A stretch of DNA of 6,465 nt from CAVYHJ01 sp963768165 [NCBI: uncultured bacterium] (lineage in GTDB: Bacteria; UBP4; UBA4092): positions 1-6,465 of the forward strand of contig CAVYHJ010000020.1 in assembly GCA_963768165.1 (NCBI GenBank), given 5' to 3'. The notes beneath the pieces are model-generated. The model was not told where the DNA came from. It did not search any database and was given only the letters and a program-made list of their open reading frames with translations. The position numbers and the translations under genes are program-made. Shown here piece by piece: positions 1 through 5,269 of this stretch (position 1 is its first letter; every line of letters begins with the position of its first letter).

Positions 1-27
1 ACTCGACAAACGATGTTATTGAATTTT

Positions 28-55
28 GGGGACTTAGCAATAAGTCCCCTTTTTT
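28..55 (+). terminator. Rho-independent terminator
   Basis: A perfect 9-bp stem, GGGGACTTA (28-36) paired with TAAGTCCCC (41-49), is closed by a GCAA tetraloop of the stable GNRA type and followed directly by six T residues (50-55). This is a textbook intrinsic terminator on the plus strand. It presumably ends a gene whose coding part lies off the left edge, so the lipoprotein region to the right is a separate transcription unit. Confidence 0.9.
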
Positions 56-56
56 A

Positions 57-500
57 TTAGCTCTAATCAATGTTTCAAAATAATTAATATTTCTCATATT
101 TATCAGAGACTATCAAAAAAATTTCATACACTAGTGCATAAAGTAGTGCATACCTTGTCCTCAACCATTCCGATAGCACTATCAGGATACCCATAAACAA
201 GGTCGAGGTTTTGTTATAGGCGTAGATATTCTCTCTTATGGTTAATGTATCATCCGGTAGATTAGACTCCATTACGGTCAAAGCAACGGGATTCTTTAAA
301 AATGACTCACTCCGTTGATTTATAGGATGTTTTAATTTACTGCCCTGTATGATTCATCCTGTGTTTTAAGTCGTTTTGTGTGTCATTAGGGATGGTGTGT
401 TGAGTGTGTTTGAGGGTATATGGGGGCTATGAGGCGGTGGGTATGTTTAAGGAACTCTATATCACGGACAATGGATAGACAAAACAAAAGAGGATTTTGC
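57..500. other. Gene-poor region with G-rich strand bias, no supported gene
   Basis: I see no convincing gene, tRNA or other RNA here. A 65-codon minus-strand frame (84-281) opens with TTG, lacks a Shine-Dalgarno sequence and owes its YALLYALVY stretch to a 12-bp direct repeat (TAGTGCATA at 132-140 and 144-152). Positions 361-450 on the plus strand hold 36 G and only 4 C, with G runs at 414-416, 422-426 and 439-441. That is a strong strand asymmetry of unknown meaning. An open frame from 420 is only the upstream extension of the lipoprotein frame; the better start is at 573. Confidence 0.5.
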
Positions 501-529
501 TTGACTTATTTTTATAGTAGGCATAGTAT
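501..529 (+). promoter_or_regulatory. Sigma-70-type promoter for the lipoprotein gene
   Basis: TTGACT (501-506) is a five-of-six match to the -35 consensus. After a 17-bp spacer comes TAGTAT (524-529), a four-of-six -10 box. Transcription would start near 536, giving a leader of about 37 nt that contains the GGGAGGA ribosome site. The promoter lies inside the longer open frame from 420, which argues that translation does not start that far upstream. Confidence 0.6.
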
Positions 530-562
530 ACCCTTCCATGAGAAAAACAATAAAATCACTGT

Positions 563-569
563 GGGAGGA
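563..569 (+). promoter_or_regulatory. Ribosome binding site that fixes the lipoprotein start
   Basis: GGGAGGA ends three bases before the ATG at 573. It is the only good Shine-Dalgarno sequence near any in-frame start of this ORF. The spacing is short but usable. Confidence 0.65.
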
Positions 570-572
570 TTT

Positions 573-1088
573 ATGACAAAAACTATTTTGGTTTTATCTT
601 TCTGTTTTCTTGCGGCTATAATCTTTTCGGGTTGTGCAACATTAAATGAACTGATTTTGGGACCACCTGATACATTTGCGGAAGATTTAGCCCGACAACA
701 TCAAGAATTTGAAGAAGATTTAGCCCGACAACATCAAGAATTTGAAGACAGAATGCAAAAAAATTATGAAAATCTTCATAATAGAGAACAACCATATACA
801 TCGAATGTTTCACCTGGATATTATCAACCTCAACCTCGTTTATCAGGACAATTATATGGAATCACAGGAAGTGGTCATTGGATAGAAGATAATCATGACG
901 GGGAAATAATAATATTAGAAGATGGTTCTATATGGGGAATCTCACCACTTGACCAAATTGATTCAATGCTCTGGTTACCGGTTACAGATATAACTGTGTT
1001 AGACAATTCAAACCTATTGTATCCCTACAAATTAGTTAATACGGAAGATGACGAAATAGTTGAGGCAAGGCTACTCGGTTTTCAATAA
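573..1088 (+). CDS. Small secreted lipoprotein, function unknown
   Basis: This 171-residue protein starts with a short basic end and a hydrophobic stretch leading to the lipobox FSGC. Signal peptidase II would cut before Cys21, which would then be lipidated and anchored to a membrane. Residues 37-58 are two identical 11-residue copies of EDLARQHQEFE, probably a short charged coiled coil, and then comes a Tyr/Pro/Gln-rich linker (about 70-92). The C-terminal part (about 93-171) is a small globular domain with the pattern GEIIILEDGSIWGISPLDQ, a tryptophan pair region and YPYKLVN. I have the impression of this pattern in uncharacterised secreted proteins, but I cannot name a family. The ATG at 573 is preferred to the in-frame ATG at 420 because only 573 gives the signal peptide, the ribosome site and a promoter upstream. 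It may be a host gene next to the element or its cargo. Confidence 0.85.
   Translation: MTKTILVLSFCFLAAIIFSGCATLNELILGPPDTFAEDLARQHQEFEEDLARQHQEFEDRMQKNYENLHNREQPYTSNVSPGYYQPQPRLSGQLYGITGSGHWIEDNHDGEIIILEDGSIWGISPLDQIDSMLWLPVTDITVLDNSNLLYPYKLVNTEDDEIVEARLLGFQ
681..746 (+). repeat. Perfect 33-bp tandem duplication inside the lipoprotein gene
   Basis: Two identical 33-bp units lie head to tail (681-713 and 714-746), each starting GAAGATTTAGCCCGA. Every base matches, including third codon positions, so the duplication is recent or kept uniform by slippage or recombination. The unit is 11 codons, so gain or loss of a copy stays in frame and only changes the length of the charged helix after the lipidated N-terminus. 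Confidence 0.97.
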
Positions 1089-1165
1089 CATCGAATAATG
1101 AAGATTACTAGAACGGCAAATAATGACCATCCTATGCACGTGTTTGCAACACTAAAAAGAGGGTA

Positions 1166-1597
1166 TTACTTTTTGGGGGTTATATCTATCGTCTCATCCT
1201 TAACAGGTAGGGTAATCTGGGCAGAACCAATATTAATTACTTGAATATTTACACCTTGATTAATGGTTGAATGTCCTTTTAATGTTTGCTCTTTATCGGT
1301 CAATATACCAAAGGTTACTGCAAGGTCACGGAGTGGAGCTTTTTGAATCTTCTCTGGTTTTACCATTTCTTCGATAACTATTTCCTTTAACTCATGGACA
1401 CGCTGTAAAAATTGACCATCTCTTTCAACCTTCGCTTTATTTACTAATTCTATATCGGCTGGATTATCCGATTTTAACCAACGGTAAATCGTACTACGGT
1501 CTACACCTGTCATTTCACCTGCTTTGACATTTCCTAAACGAAGGGCTAGGGTCATGGCTTCCAGTTTCCTTTCCGGTGGATATTCCAACGATTTCAT
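1166..1597 (-). CDS. Phage-type helix-turn-helix DNA-binding protein (phBC6A51 / terminase-small-subunit-like)
   Basis: This 143-residue protein has an N-terminal helix-turn-helix (about residues 5-45; YPPERKLEAM, then GVDRSTIYRWLK) of the kind found in transposase-like and phBC6A51-type phage proteins. A charged helical linker follows, then the conserved block APLRDLAVTFGILTDKEQTL (87-106), typical of these small phage DNA-binding proteins, some of which are annotated as terminase small subunits. Here no terminase large subunit, portal or capsid gene is near, so a regulator or DNA-marking role is as likely. The frame extends upstream to a TTG at 1615. I chose the ATG at 1597 because a TATAAT box lies six bases before it, inside the extension. 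It converges on the lipoprotein gene and diverges from the unknown gene at 1680. Confidence 0.75.
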   Translation of the reverse strand: MKSLEYPPERKLEAMTLALRLGNVKAGEMTGVDRSTIYRWLKSDNPADIELVNKAKVERDGQFLQRVHELKEIVIEEMVKPEKIQKAPLRDLAVTFGILTDKEQTLKGHSTINQGVNIQVINIGSAQITLPVKDETIDITPKK

Positions 1598-1603
1598 ACT
1601 TCT

Positions 1604-1632
1604 ATTATACCTCAATTATTAATCGTATTCAC
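1604..1632 (-). promoter_or_regulatory. Probable promoter giving a leaderless mRNA for the HTH gene
   Basis: On the minus strand a perfect TATAAT (1609-1604) is preceded, 17 bp away, by a poor -35 hexamer GTGAAT (1632-1627). Six bases separate the -10 box from the ATG at 1597, so the transcript would begin at or beside the start codon. No Shine-Dalgarno sequence is present, which fits leaderless translation. The weak -35 box is the main doubt. Confidence 0.45.
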
Positions 1633-1679
1633 TTGAAATAAGTATATATTTTTGACATACTTTTGCTAGGAATGAATGA

Positions 1680-2603
1680 ATGATTACTAGAACTATATTT
1701 TATAGGGATTGTGACTACTATATAACAGTAGCAGTACTTATGGCTCGTTCAAAGTGTTTACTCTCAGAACTTCAAAATCGTCTAAATAAAAACACAAAAA
1801 GAATTTCCAAAATTAAATTTACAAAAGGCAATCCTATTCAATTTTATATTGATTTATATTCAAATGATGAACGGGATATTATTGACATATATCGGAAAGC
1901 ATTTTTGTCTATCGAACCCCCATTAGCCACTTGTTTTACTTCTTATAAACCTATCATTTATACTTTGTTATGCAAATACTTCCCAACGATTTTCATTGAA
2001 GAAGGTATTACCTTTAAAGGAATAGTGTCTCAATTAGAACAGTTAACCACTATACAAAAAGACATTATGGAATTGATGGATAATATTGTTAAATTAAATT
2101 CGTATCTACAACGTATAGAACTTGAATATTGTCATACTTTAAAATCAGATTTAATTGAGTTTGAAGAATTTGCTCCTAAATTAGAACCTATCCGATTAGG
2201 TGGGGAATGTGTTAAAGAAGGTAAATGGATAAAAAAGGATAATAGATATATAGATATTCGTATTCCCCTAAATAAACGTTTCAAAAGAAATCTCGTATTA
2301 AATGAAATCAATAAAATAATACAAGATAAATCAAGAGATAATATCAAAGAATCCTCTGTACAAACAAAGAGTGATAGAACACATATTGATCATGCTTTAA
2401 TAAGAAATTGGAAAAGCAAAATATGGAATCTTCCAAATAAGGAAATAGAAATACTTGCTAAAAAATACGAAATTATTTGCCGATATACAAAGTATAAGAA
2501 AATTCATTCAGATACAAAATGGGGAATAGTATCTAAAGAGACTGGCAAGAGTATTGAATATCTCAATAGAATCCTATATGAAAAAAAGCTCCTAAAACCT
2601 TAA
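1680..2603 (+). CDS. Hypothetical protein, 307 residues, possibly DNA-binding
   Basis: I do not recognise this protein. It is lysine- and isoleucine-rich, very AT-rich in codon choice, with no signal peptide and no clear membrane span. The middle (about 115-160) is helical and charged. Around 185-218 a segment RYIDIRIPLNKRFKRN followed by an amphipathic helix recalls a strand-helix unit I associate with uncharacterised mobile-element proteins, but this is only a resemblance. The last 60 residues are basic and end in WGIVSKETGKSIEYLNRIL, which could be a winged-helix or HTH unit. The start has a modest AGGA (1668-1671) eight bases upstream. A TTGACA at 1652-1657 has no good -10 box at the right distance. 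It diverges from the HTH gene across about 80 bp and precedes the replication-like module. No terminator is visible after it. Confidence 0.7.
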   Translation: MITRTIFYRDCDYYITVAVLMARSKCLLSELQNRLNKNTKRISKIKFTKGNPIQFYIDLYSNDERDIIDIYRKAFLSIEPPLATCFTSYKPIIYTLLCKYFPTIFIEEGITFKGIVSQLEQLTTIQKDIMELMDNIVKLNSYLQRIELEYCHTLKSDLIEFEEFAPKLEPIRLGGECVKEGKWIKKDNRYIDIRIPLNKRFKRNLVLNEINKIIQDKSRDNIKESSVQTKSDRTHIDHALIRNWKSKIWNLPNKEIEILAKKYEIICRYTKYKKIHSDTKWGIVSKETGKSIEYLNRILYEKKLLKP

Positions 2604-2670
2604 TATTTACCTATCTCACATTTATCTAAAATTTACTTATAAAATTGTTTTTAATGTGACTATTTGTCGT

Positions 2671-2695
2671 AATACCCCTATGCCATAGTGGTATT
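2671..2695. promoter_or_regulatory. 25-bp near-perfect palindromic operator abutting the start codon
   Basis: AATACC-C-CTATG-C-CATAG-T-GGTATT pairs at 11 of 12 positions around a central C; the only mismatch is C2677 against T2689. It ends at the base before the ATG of the DUF5659-like gene. This is the length and symmetry of a site for a dimeric repressor. It is not a terminator, since no T run follows. A possible promoter, TTGTTT (2645-2650) and TAATAC (2670-2675) with a long 19-bp spacer, would place the palindrome from the -10 box into the leader. No Shine-Dalgarno sequence fits between it and the gene. Confidence 0.7.
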
Positions 2696-2980
2696 ATGCA
2701 TTTTTCAAAAGACACTGGATCGAAAGACTTTGAAAGTACCTCGCTTAATTGTTGTGCCTACATTTTAGCTCATGGAGGAAATCTAGTTGATGCCTACCAG
2801 GCAAATGGTCGTGTAGTATTTTGTCTCCGTCCTAATGACAATCAAAACCTAGAAAAGTTAGCTGAAAACTTTTTCACCGGGGACGATAATGTATCTGCAA
2901 AGTCATTCCTACGTGCTTTGGATACTCTTAGGGATACCCTACGCATCGCAAAATCTAAAAATGGGGATATTTTAAAATGA
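2696..2980 (+). CDS. DUF5659-like small protein
   Basis: This 94-residue protein resembles the DUF5659 family: a start of the type KDFESTSLNCCAYILA, a glycine-containing turn, a strand GRVVFCLRP, then LAENFFTGDDNVSAKSFL and a last helix ALDTLRDTLRIAK. That order (helix with small residues, F/V strand, 'Y/F-F-x-G', 'AKSF' helix) is the family's shape. The family is found in phages and mobile elements, often near primase or helicase genes, as here; its biochemical role is not known to me. It is the first gene of an overlapping run: its stop overlaps the next start as ATGA. The ATG is the only in-frame Met and has no Shine-Dalgarno sequence, only the palindromic operator, so translation may be leaderless or weak. 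Confidence 0.75.
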   Translation: MHFSKDTGSKDFESTSLNCCAYILAHGGNLVDAYQANGRVVFCLRPNDNQNLEKLAENFFTGDDNVSAKSFLRALDTLRDTLRIAKSKNGDILK

Positions 2981-3495
2981 AAACCATATTGGATATTTGC
3001 CAAGAATTTAATATTGAGTTAAATCGTCATGGTCGAGGAAAATGCCCTATTCATAACGGAAATAATACTTCTGCTTTTTCAATAAAAGGTGATTATTTTA
3101 AGTGTTATTCATGTGGAATATCCGGGGATGTATATGCACTTTATATGAAATTGACCGGATGCAATTTTCCAATAGCCAAAAAATACATTGATGGTGAATC
3201 ATTTTCACCATTCACCCAAAAAGCCATTCAAGAAAAGCAAATATTAAAACAAAAAGAATCAGAGAAAAAAGTTGAATTATTACAACAAGAAATGGATTTA
3301 ATTGATTCGATTCGGGACTTGGGAGAGATTGCACATACTGCCATGAAATATGCCAAGGAATTAAAAGGAACGGAATTAGGCTGGGAATTTATAAAAAATT
3401 ATGCCAATGCCGACACGCTCCGAATGATCCGTGAGTTGGAATTGAATGATATGAAGGATATGAATAATGGAATCAATACTAAAAGCTCTAGTTGA
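2977..3495 (+). CDS. CHC2 zinc-finger protein, DnaG-primase-like N-terminal domain only
   Basis: Residues 1-70 are a CHC2-type zinc-binding domain as at the N-terminus of DnaG primases: Cys23-x2-His26 (CPIH), a short loop with SIKGDYFKCYSCG carrying Cys43 and Cys46, then GDVYALYMKLTGCNFPIAKK, the usual helix pair after the finger. In primases this domain binds the single-stranded template. The TOPRIM catalytic domain is missing: after residue 72 the protein is a charged, probably coiled-coil tail (IQEKQILKQKESEKKVELL onward) of 100 residues. It therefore probably helps to recruit or load something rather than making primers alone. It starts in an ATGA overlap with the DUF5659-like gene, with GGGGA (2963-2967) nine bases before the ATG, and its 3' end overlaps the ATPase gene by 29 bp. 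This suggests translational coupling. Confidence 0.85.
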   Translation: MKTILDICQEFNIELNRHGRGKCPIHNGNNTSAFSIKGDYFKCYSCGISGDVYALYMKLTGCNFPIAKKYIDGESFSPFTQKAIQEKQILKQKESEKKVELLQQEMDLIDSIRDLGEIAHTAMKYAKELKGTELGWEFIKNYANADTLRMIRELELNDMKDMNNGINTKSSS

Positions 3496-4657
3496 AAAAG
3501 AATTGATTAATGCAACACCGGAACAAGGCATAATTGCTGAATATATGAGTTATGCTTATCCCCTGACCGATGCTCCGTATCAATATCACCTTATAGGAGC
3601 CTTAATTGACATTTCAACAGTAATTTCCAATAGGATTTACATCCCCTTTGGTGATTTGAAGATTTATCCCAATATCTACGCCATTTTGGTAGGCACATCG
3701 AGTATACCCCGAAAATCTACTACTTTGGGCATTGCTAGACGTTTTATATCCAAGGTCAATGAAGATGCCCTCTTCCCTCATGAAATCACACCGGAAGCCC
3801 TTAAAGAGGCTTTATCAGCGGAATCTGGGGGGAAAGCACAAGGAATTTTCTACTTCTCAGAATTTGGTTCCTTTCTTGCTCAGTGTGAACTCCAATATAT
3901 GAGGGGAATGAAGGAATTTTTTACTGATATTTATGATTGCCCAGAAAAATATATCCGCAAACTCAAAGGTTCAAAATTTACTATCCTTAATCCTTGTATC
4001 AATATCTTTGGTGCAAGTGATGTTAATTGGTTAATTGATAAATTCAGAGAAAAAGATATTCGCGGGGGTTTCCTACCTCGATTCATTTTCTTTATTGCAG
4101 ATAAAAAAGATGACCGTTTTATTTCGATCCCCCCAAAACCTGACATAAAAATGCAATCCGAAATCGTCTCAAAACTTGGTAATCTAACATCTATTCAAGG
4201 TGAAGTGGATTTATCGCAGATTACGGAACTATATGATAGTTGGGCAAGGGAACATAACAAGGAACTAACTGTACAAGCGAATCAAGATTTATTAGCATCT
4301 TTTTACAGCCGTTTAGCCATTTATTGCTTGAAATTTGCTGTCCTGTATCAAATGTCTGATAAACCGTCCTTAATCATAACCCCAGAATCATTTGACAAAG
4401 CCAAGGCATTAGTCAATTATCTAAAATATACCTTGGGTGAATTGTTAGCCACTGAATTAGTATTTGGGAAAGATATGCAGAATCGAGCGAAAATATTAAA
4501 ACAGATTCAGCAACATCCCGGAATAAAACACAGTACACTTCTAAGCAATACTCATATCATAGCCAAAGATTTCCACACGATTATTACTACCCTTATTGAA
4601 GAAGAAAAAATTAACGTAACCAACAAACAATATTACCCCAAGGATAATCCCAAATGA
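3467..4657 (+). CDS. DUF3987-like P-loop ATPase, putative replicative helicase/primase-associated protein
   Basis: This 396-residue protein has the layout of DUF3987 (YfjI-like) proteins of mobile elements. After a helical region (1-68) comes a variant P-loop, LVGTSSIPRKSTT (74-86), with Lys83 and Ser84. A Walker-B-like strand GIFYFSEFG (126-134) has Glu132. A sensor-like strand NPCINIFGASD (175-185) follows, then RGGFLPRF (199-206), matching the family's 'sGflxRf' motif, possibly an arginine finger. Residues about 335-390 look like a winged helix (AKILKQIQQHPGIKHSTLL). Such proteins sit beside primase zinc fingers and are thought to drive element replication as ATPases or helicases; that role is inferred. 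GAAGGA (3453-3458) lies eight bases before the ATG. The gene overlaps its upstream neighbour by 29 bp and its downstream ORF by ATGA. Confidence 0.8.
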   Translation: MESILKALVEKELINATPEQGIIAEYMSYAYPLTDAPYQYHLIGALIDISTVISNRIYIPFGDLKIYPNIYAILVGTSSIPRKSTTLGIARRFISKVNEDALFPHEITPEALKEALSAESGGKAQGIFYFSEFGSFLAQCELQYMRGMKEFFTDIYDCPEKYIRKLKGSKFTILNPCINIFGASDVNWLIDKFREKDIRGGFLPRFIFFIADKKDDRFISIPPKPDIKMQSEIVSKLGNLTSIQGEVDLSQITELYDSWAREHNKELTVQANQDLLASFYSRLAIYCLKFAVLYQMSDKPSLIITPESFDKAKALVNYLKYTLGELLATELVFGKDMQNRAKILKQIQQHPGIKHSTLLSNTHIIAKDFHTIITTLIEEEKINVTNKQYYPKDNPK

Positions 4658-4974
4658 TTGATTTTCAAGAGCAAAGCATTAGCATCATTAGCAGGAAGTT
4701 AGCAAAGGTTCTGCAAATTGCAAAGTATTGTATTTTCTATAGTTATATATGTATTAGCATAATTAATATATTTATAAAGGAAAATTACTTCTTACCTTGC
4801 GGTGCCGACATGGATAGTTTTTACAAATATGGTGTCCTGTTTCCCAAAACCCTGCTAATTTTGCAAATTTCTGGTATTTCCAATACTGGTAAGGGTTTAC
4901 GATTAGCAAAAGGGTTGCTAACGGTTGCTAATGATTTACACTCCTTGAGCGATTTAAAGGGGTTTAAAGAGTAA
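4654..4974 (+). CDS. Doubtful 106-residue ORF over a repeat cluster
   Basis: For it being a gene: its ATG overlaps the ATPase stop as ATGA, it stays open for 106 codons, and it ends four bases before the next start. Against it: there is no recognisable domain, no ribosome site of its own, an odd hydrophobic AT-rich middle (CIFYSYICISIINIFI), and dense TTAGCA/TGCTAA repeats that better suit a DNA-level function. Other frames contain short blocks that look coding too: KALASLAGS in the frame that continues past the ATPase stop, and NPANFANF in a third frame. The stretch may therefore be a frame-scrambled low-complexity tail of the ATPase gene. A small membrane peptide is possible but unsupported. 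Confidence 0.35.
   Translation: MIDFQEQSISIISRKLAKVLQIAKYCIFYSYICISIINIFIKENYFLPCGADMDSFYKYGVLFPKTLLILQISGISNTGKGLRLAKGLLTVANDLHSLSDLKGFKE
4679..4931. repeat. Cluster of TTAGCA / TGCTAA repeats, iteron-like
   Basis: TTAGCA occurs at 4679-4684, 4688-4693, 4699-4704, 4754-4759 and 4903-4908; its complement TGCTAA occurs at 4853-4858, 4916-4921 and 4926-4931. The first three are 9 and 11 bp apart, close to one helical turn. At 4903-4921, TTAGCAA and TTGCTAA form a perfect 7-bp inverted repeat around AAGGG. Related TTGCAAA/TGCAAA words lie between them. Placed after a replication ATPase gene and before an excisionase-like gene, this could be an origin, a binding array for the HTH protein or recombinase, or a leftover of low-complexity coding sequence. 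Confidence 0.5.
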
Positions 4975-4978
4975 TAGT

Positions 4979-5200
4979 ATGGACAATACTCCAGAGAAAA
5001 AAGAATTTGAGCCATTGATAGACGCTAAGAAAGCAGGGGAAATATTGGGTGTTAGTCCCCAGACGGTTTATCGCATGGTCACGGAATATCAAATAAACAG
5101 AATCCCTCATTTGGTATTGACCAGAGGGAAAAGAAAGAATACCATCCGGTTTAGACCGTCTAGCTTGGAACGTTGGTTGAAAACTAAAGAGGTTAAATAA
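4979..5200 (+). CDS. Excisionase-like HTH protein (MerR/HTH_17 superfamily)
   Basis: This 73-residue protein is a single winged-helix DNA-binding domain of the HTH_17/excisionase type. LIDAKKAGEILGVSPQTVYR (13-32) holds the helix-turn-helix with the usual 'A-x-x-L-G-V-S-x-x-T-V-Y' spacing. A wing strand with basic residues (LTRGKRKNTIRFRPSSLERW) and a final helix follow. Proteins of this size next to a tyrosine recombinase usually act as recombination directionality factors, binding near the attachment site and favouring excision, or as regulators. This one lies about 300 bp upstream of the integrase with one small gene between. AAAGAG (4966-4971) lies seven bases before the ATG. The function as excisionase is inferred from the domain and position only. 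Confidence 0.8.
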   Translation: MDNTPEKKEFEPLIDAKKAGEILGVSPQTVYRMVTEYQINRIPHLVLTRGKRKNTIRFRPSSLERWLKTKEVK

Positions 5201-5232
5201 TGGTAGACTATATTCAAAAAGAGAGGGGGGAC

Positions 5233-5260
5233 TTGACAATAGTATAACTACTGTTATACT
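5233..5260 (+). promoter_or_regulatory. Strong sigma-70-type promoter for the small basic gene and integrase
   Basis: A consensus -35 box TTGACA (5233-5238) is followed after 16 bp by TATACT (5255-5260), five of six to consensus. The expected start of transcription is about 5267, so the mRNA would carry at most about three bases before the ATG at 5270. It probably also transcribes the integrase downstream, since no terminator lies between. Confidence 0.8.
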
Positions 5261-5262
5261 AT
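5239..5262. promoter_or_regulatory. Perfect 10-bp inverted repeat, operator overlapping the promoter
   Basis: ATAGTATAAC (5239-5248) and GTTATACTAT (5253-5262) are exact inverted copies around TACT. The site fills the promoter spacer and covers the -10 box, so a dimer or tetramer bound here would block RNA polymerase. The obvious candidate is the ribbon-helix-helix-like protein encoded directly downstream, making an autoregulatory loop; this partner is inferred. Confidence 0.75.
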
Positions 5263-5269
5263 ATACATC

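Larger units (their letters stand above)
1103..1693 (+). repeat. 12-bp direct repeat flanking the minus-strand HTH gene
   Basis: GATTACTAGAAC occurs at 1103-1114 and again at 1682-1693, in the same orientation. Allowing one inserted T, the match extends left to ATGAA (1098-1102; 1676-1681). The second copy is the start of the 307-residue gene (Met-Ile-Thr-Arg-Thr); the first would read Met-Lys-Ile-Thr-Arg-Thr. Between them lies the complete minus-strand HTH gene. The copies could be remnants of an insertion that duplicated its target, an old duplicated gene start, or chance. Confidence 0.4.

Noticed and set aside
84-281. 65-codon minus-strand frame with a hydrophobic middle
   Set aside because: It begins with TTG, has no ribosome site, and its YALLYALVY segment comes from a 12-bp DNA repeat. 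No family resemblance.
420-572. Upstream extension of the lipoprotein frame
   Set aside because: It would bury the signal peptide 51 residues inside the protein, and the predicted promoter at 501-529 lies within it.
1140-1152. GTGTT-TGC-AACAC hairpin between the convergent genes
   Set aside because: A 5-bp stem with no T run on either strand is too weak to call a terminator.
1098-1244. 48-codon plus-strand frame beginning Met-Lys-Ile-Thr-Arg-Thr
   Set aside because: Most of it is antisense to the HTH gene, it has no ribosome site, and only the first six residues resemble the start of the 307-residue protein. Kept only as part of the repeat finding.
1652-1680. TTGACA as promoter for the 307-residue gene
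   Set aside because: The -35 box is perfect, but no acceptable -10 hexamer lies 15-19 bases downstream; the candidates run into the start codon.
4821-5239. Minus-strand frames opposite the repeat cluster and the excisionase-like gene
   Set aside because: They are shadows of better-supported plus-strand genes and show no domain or ribosome site.
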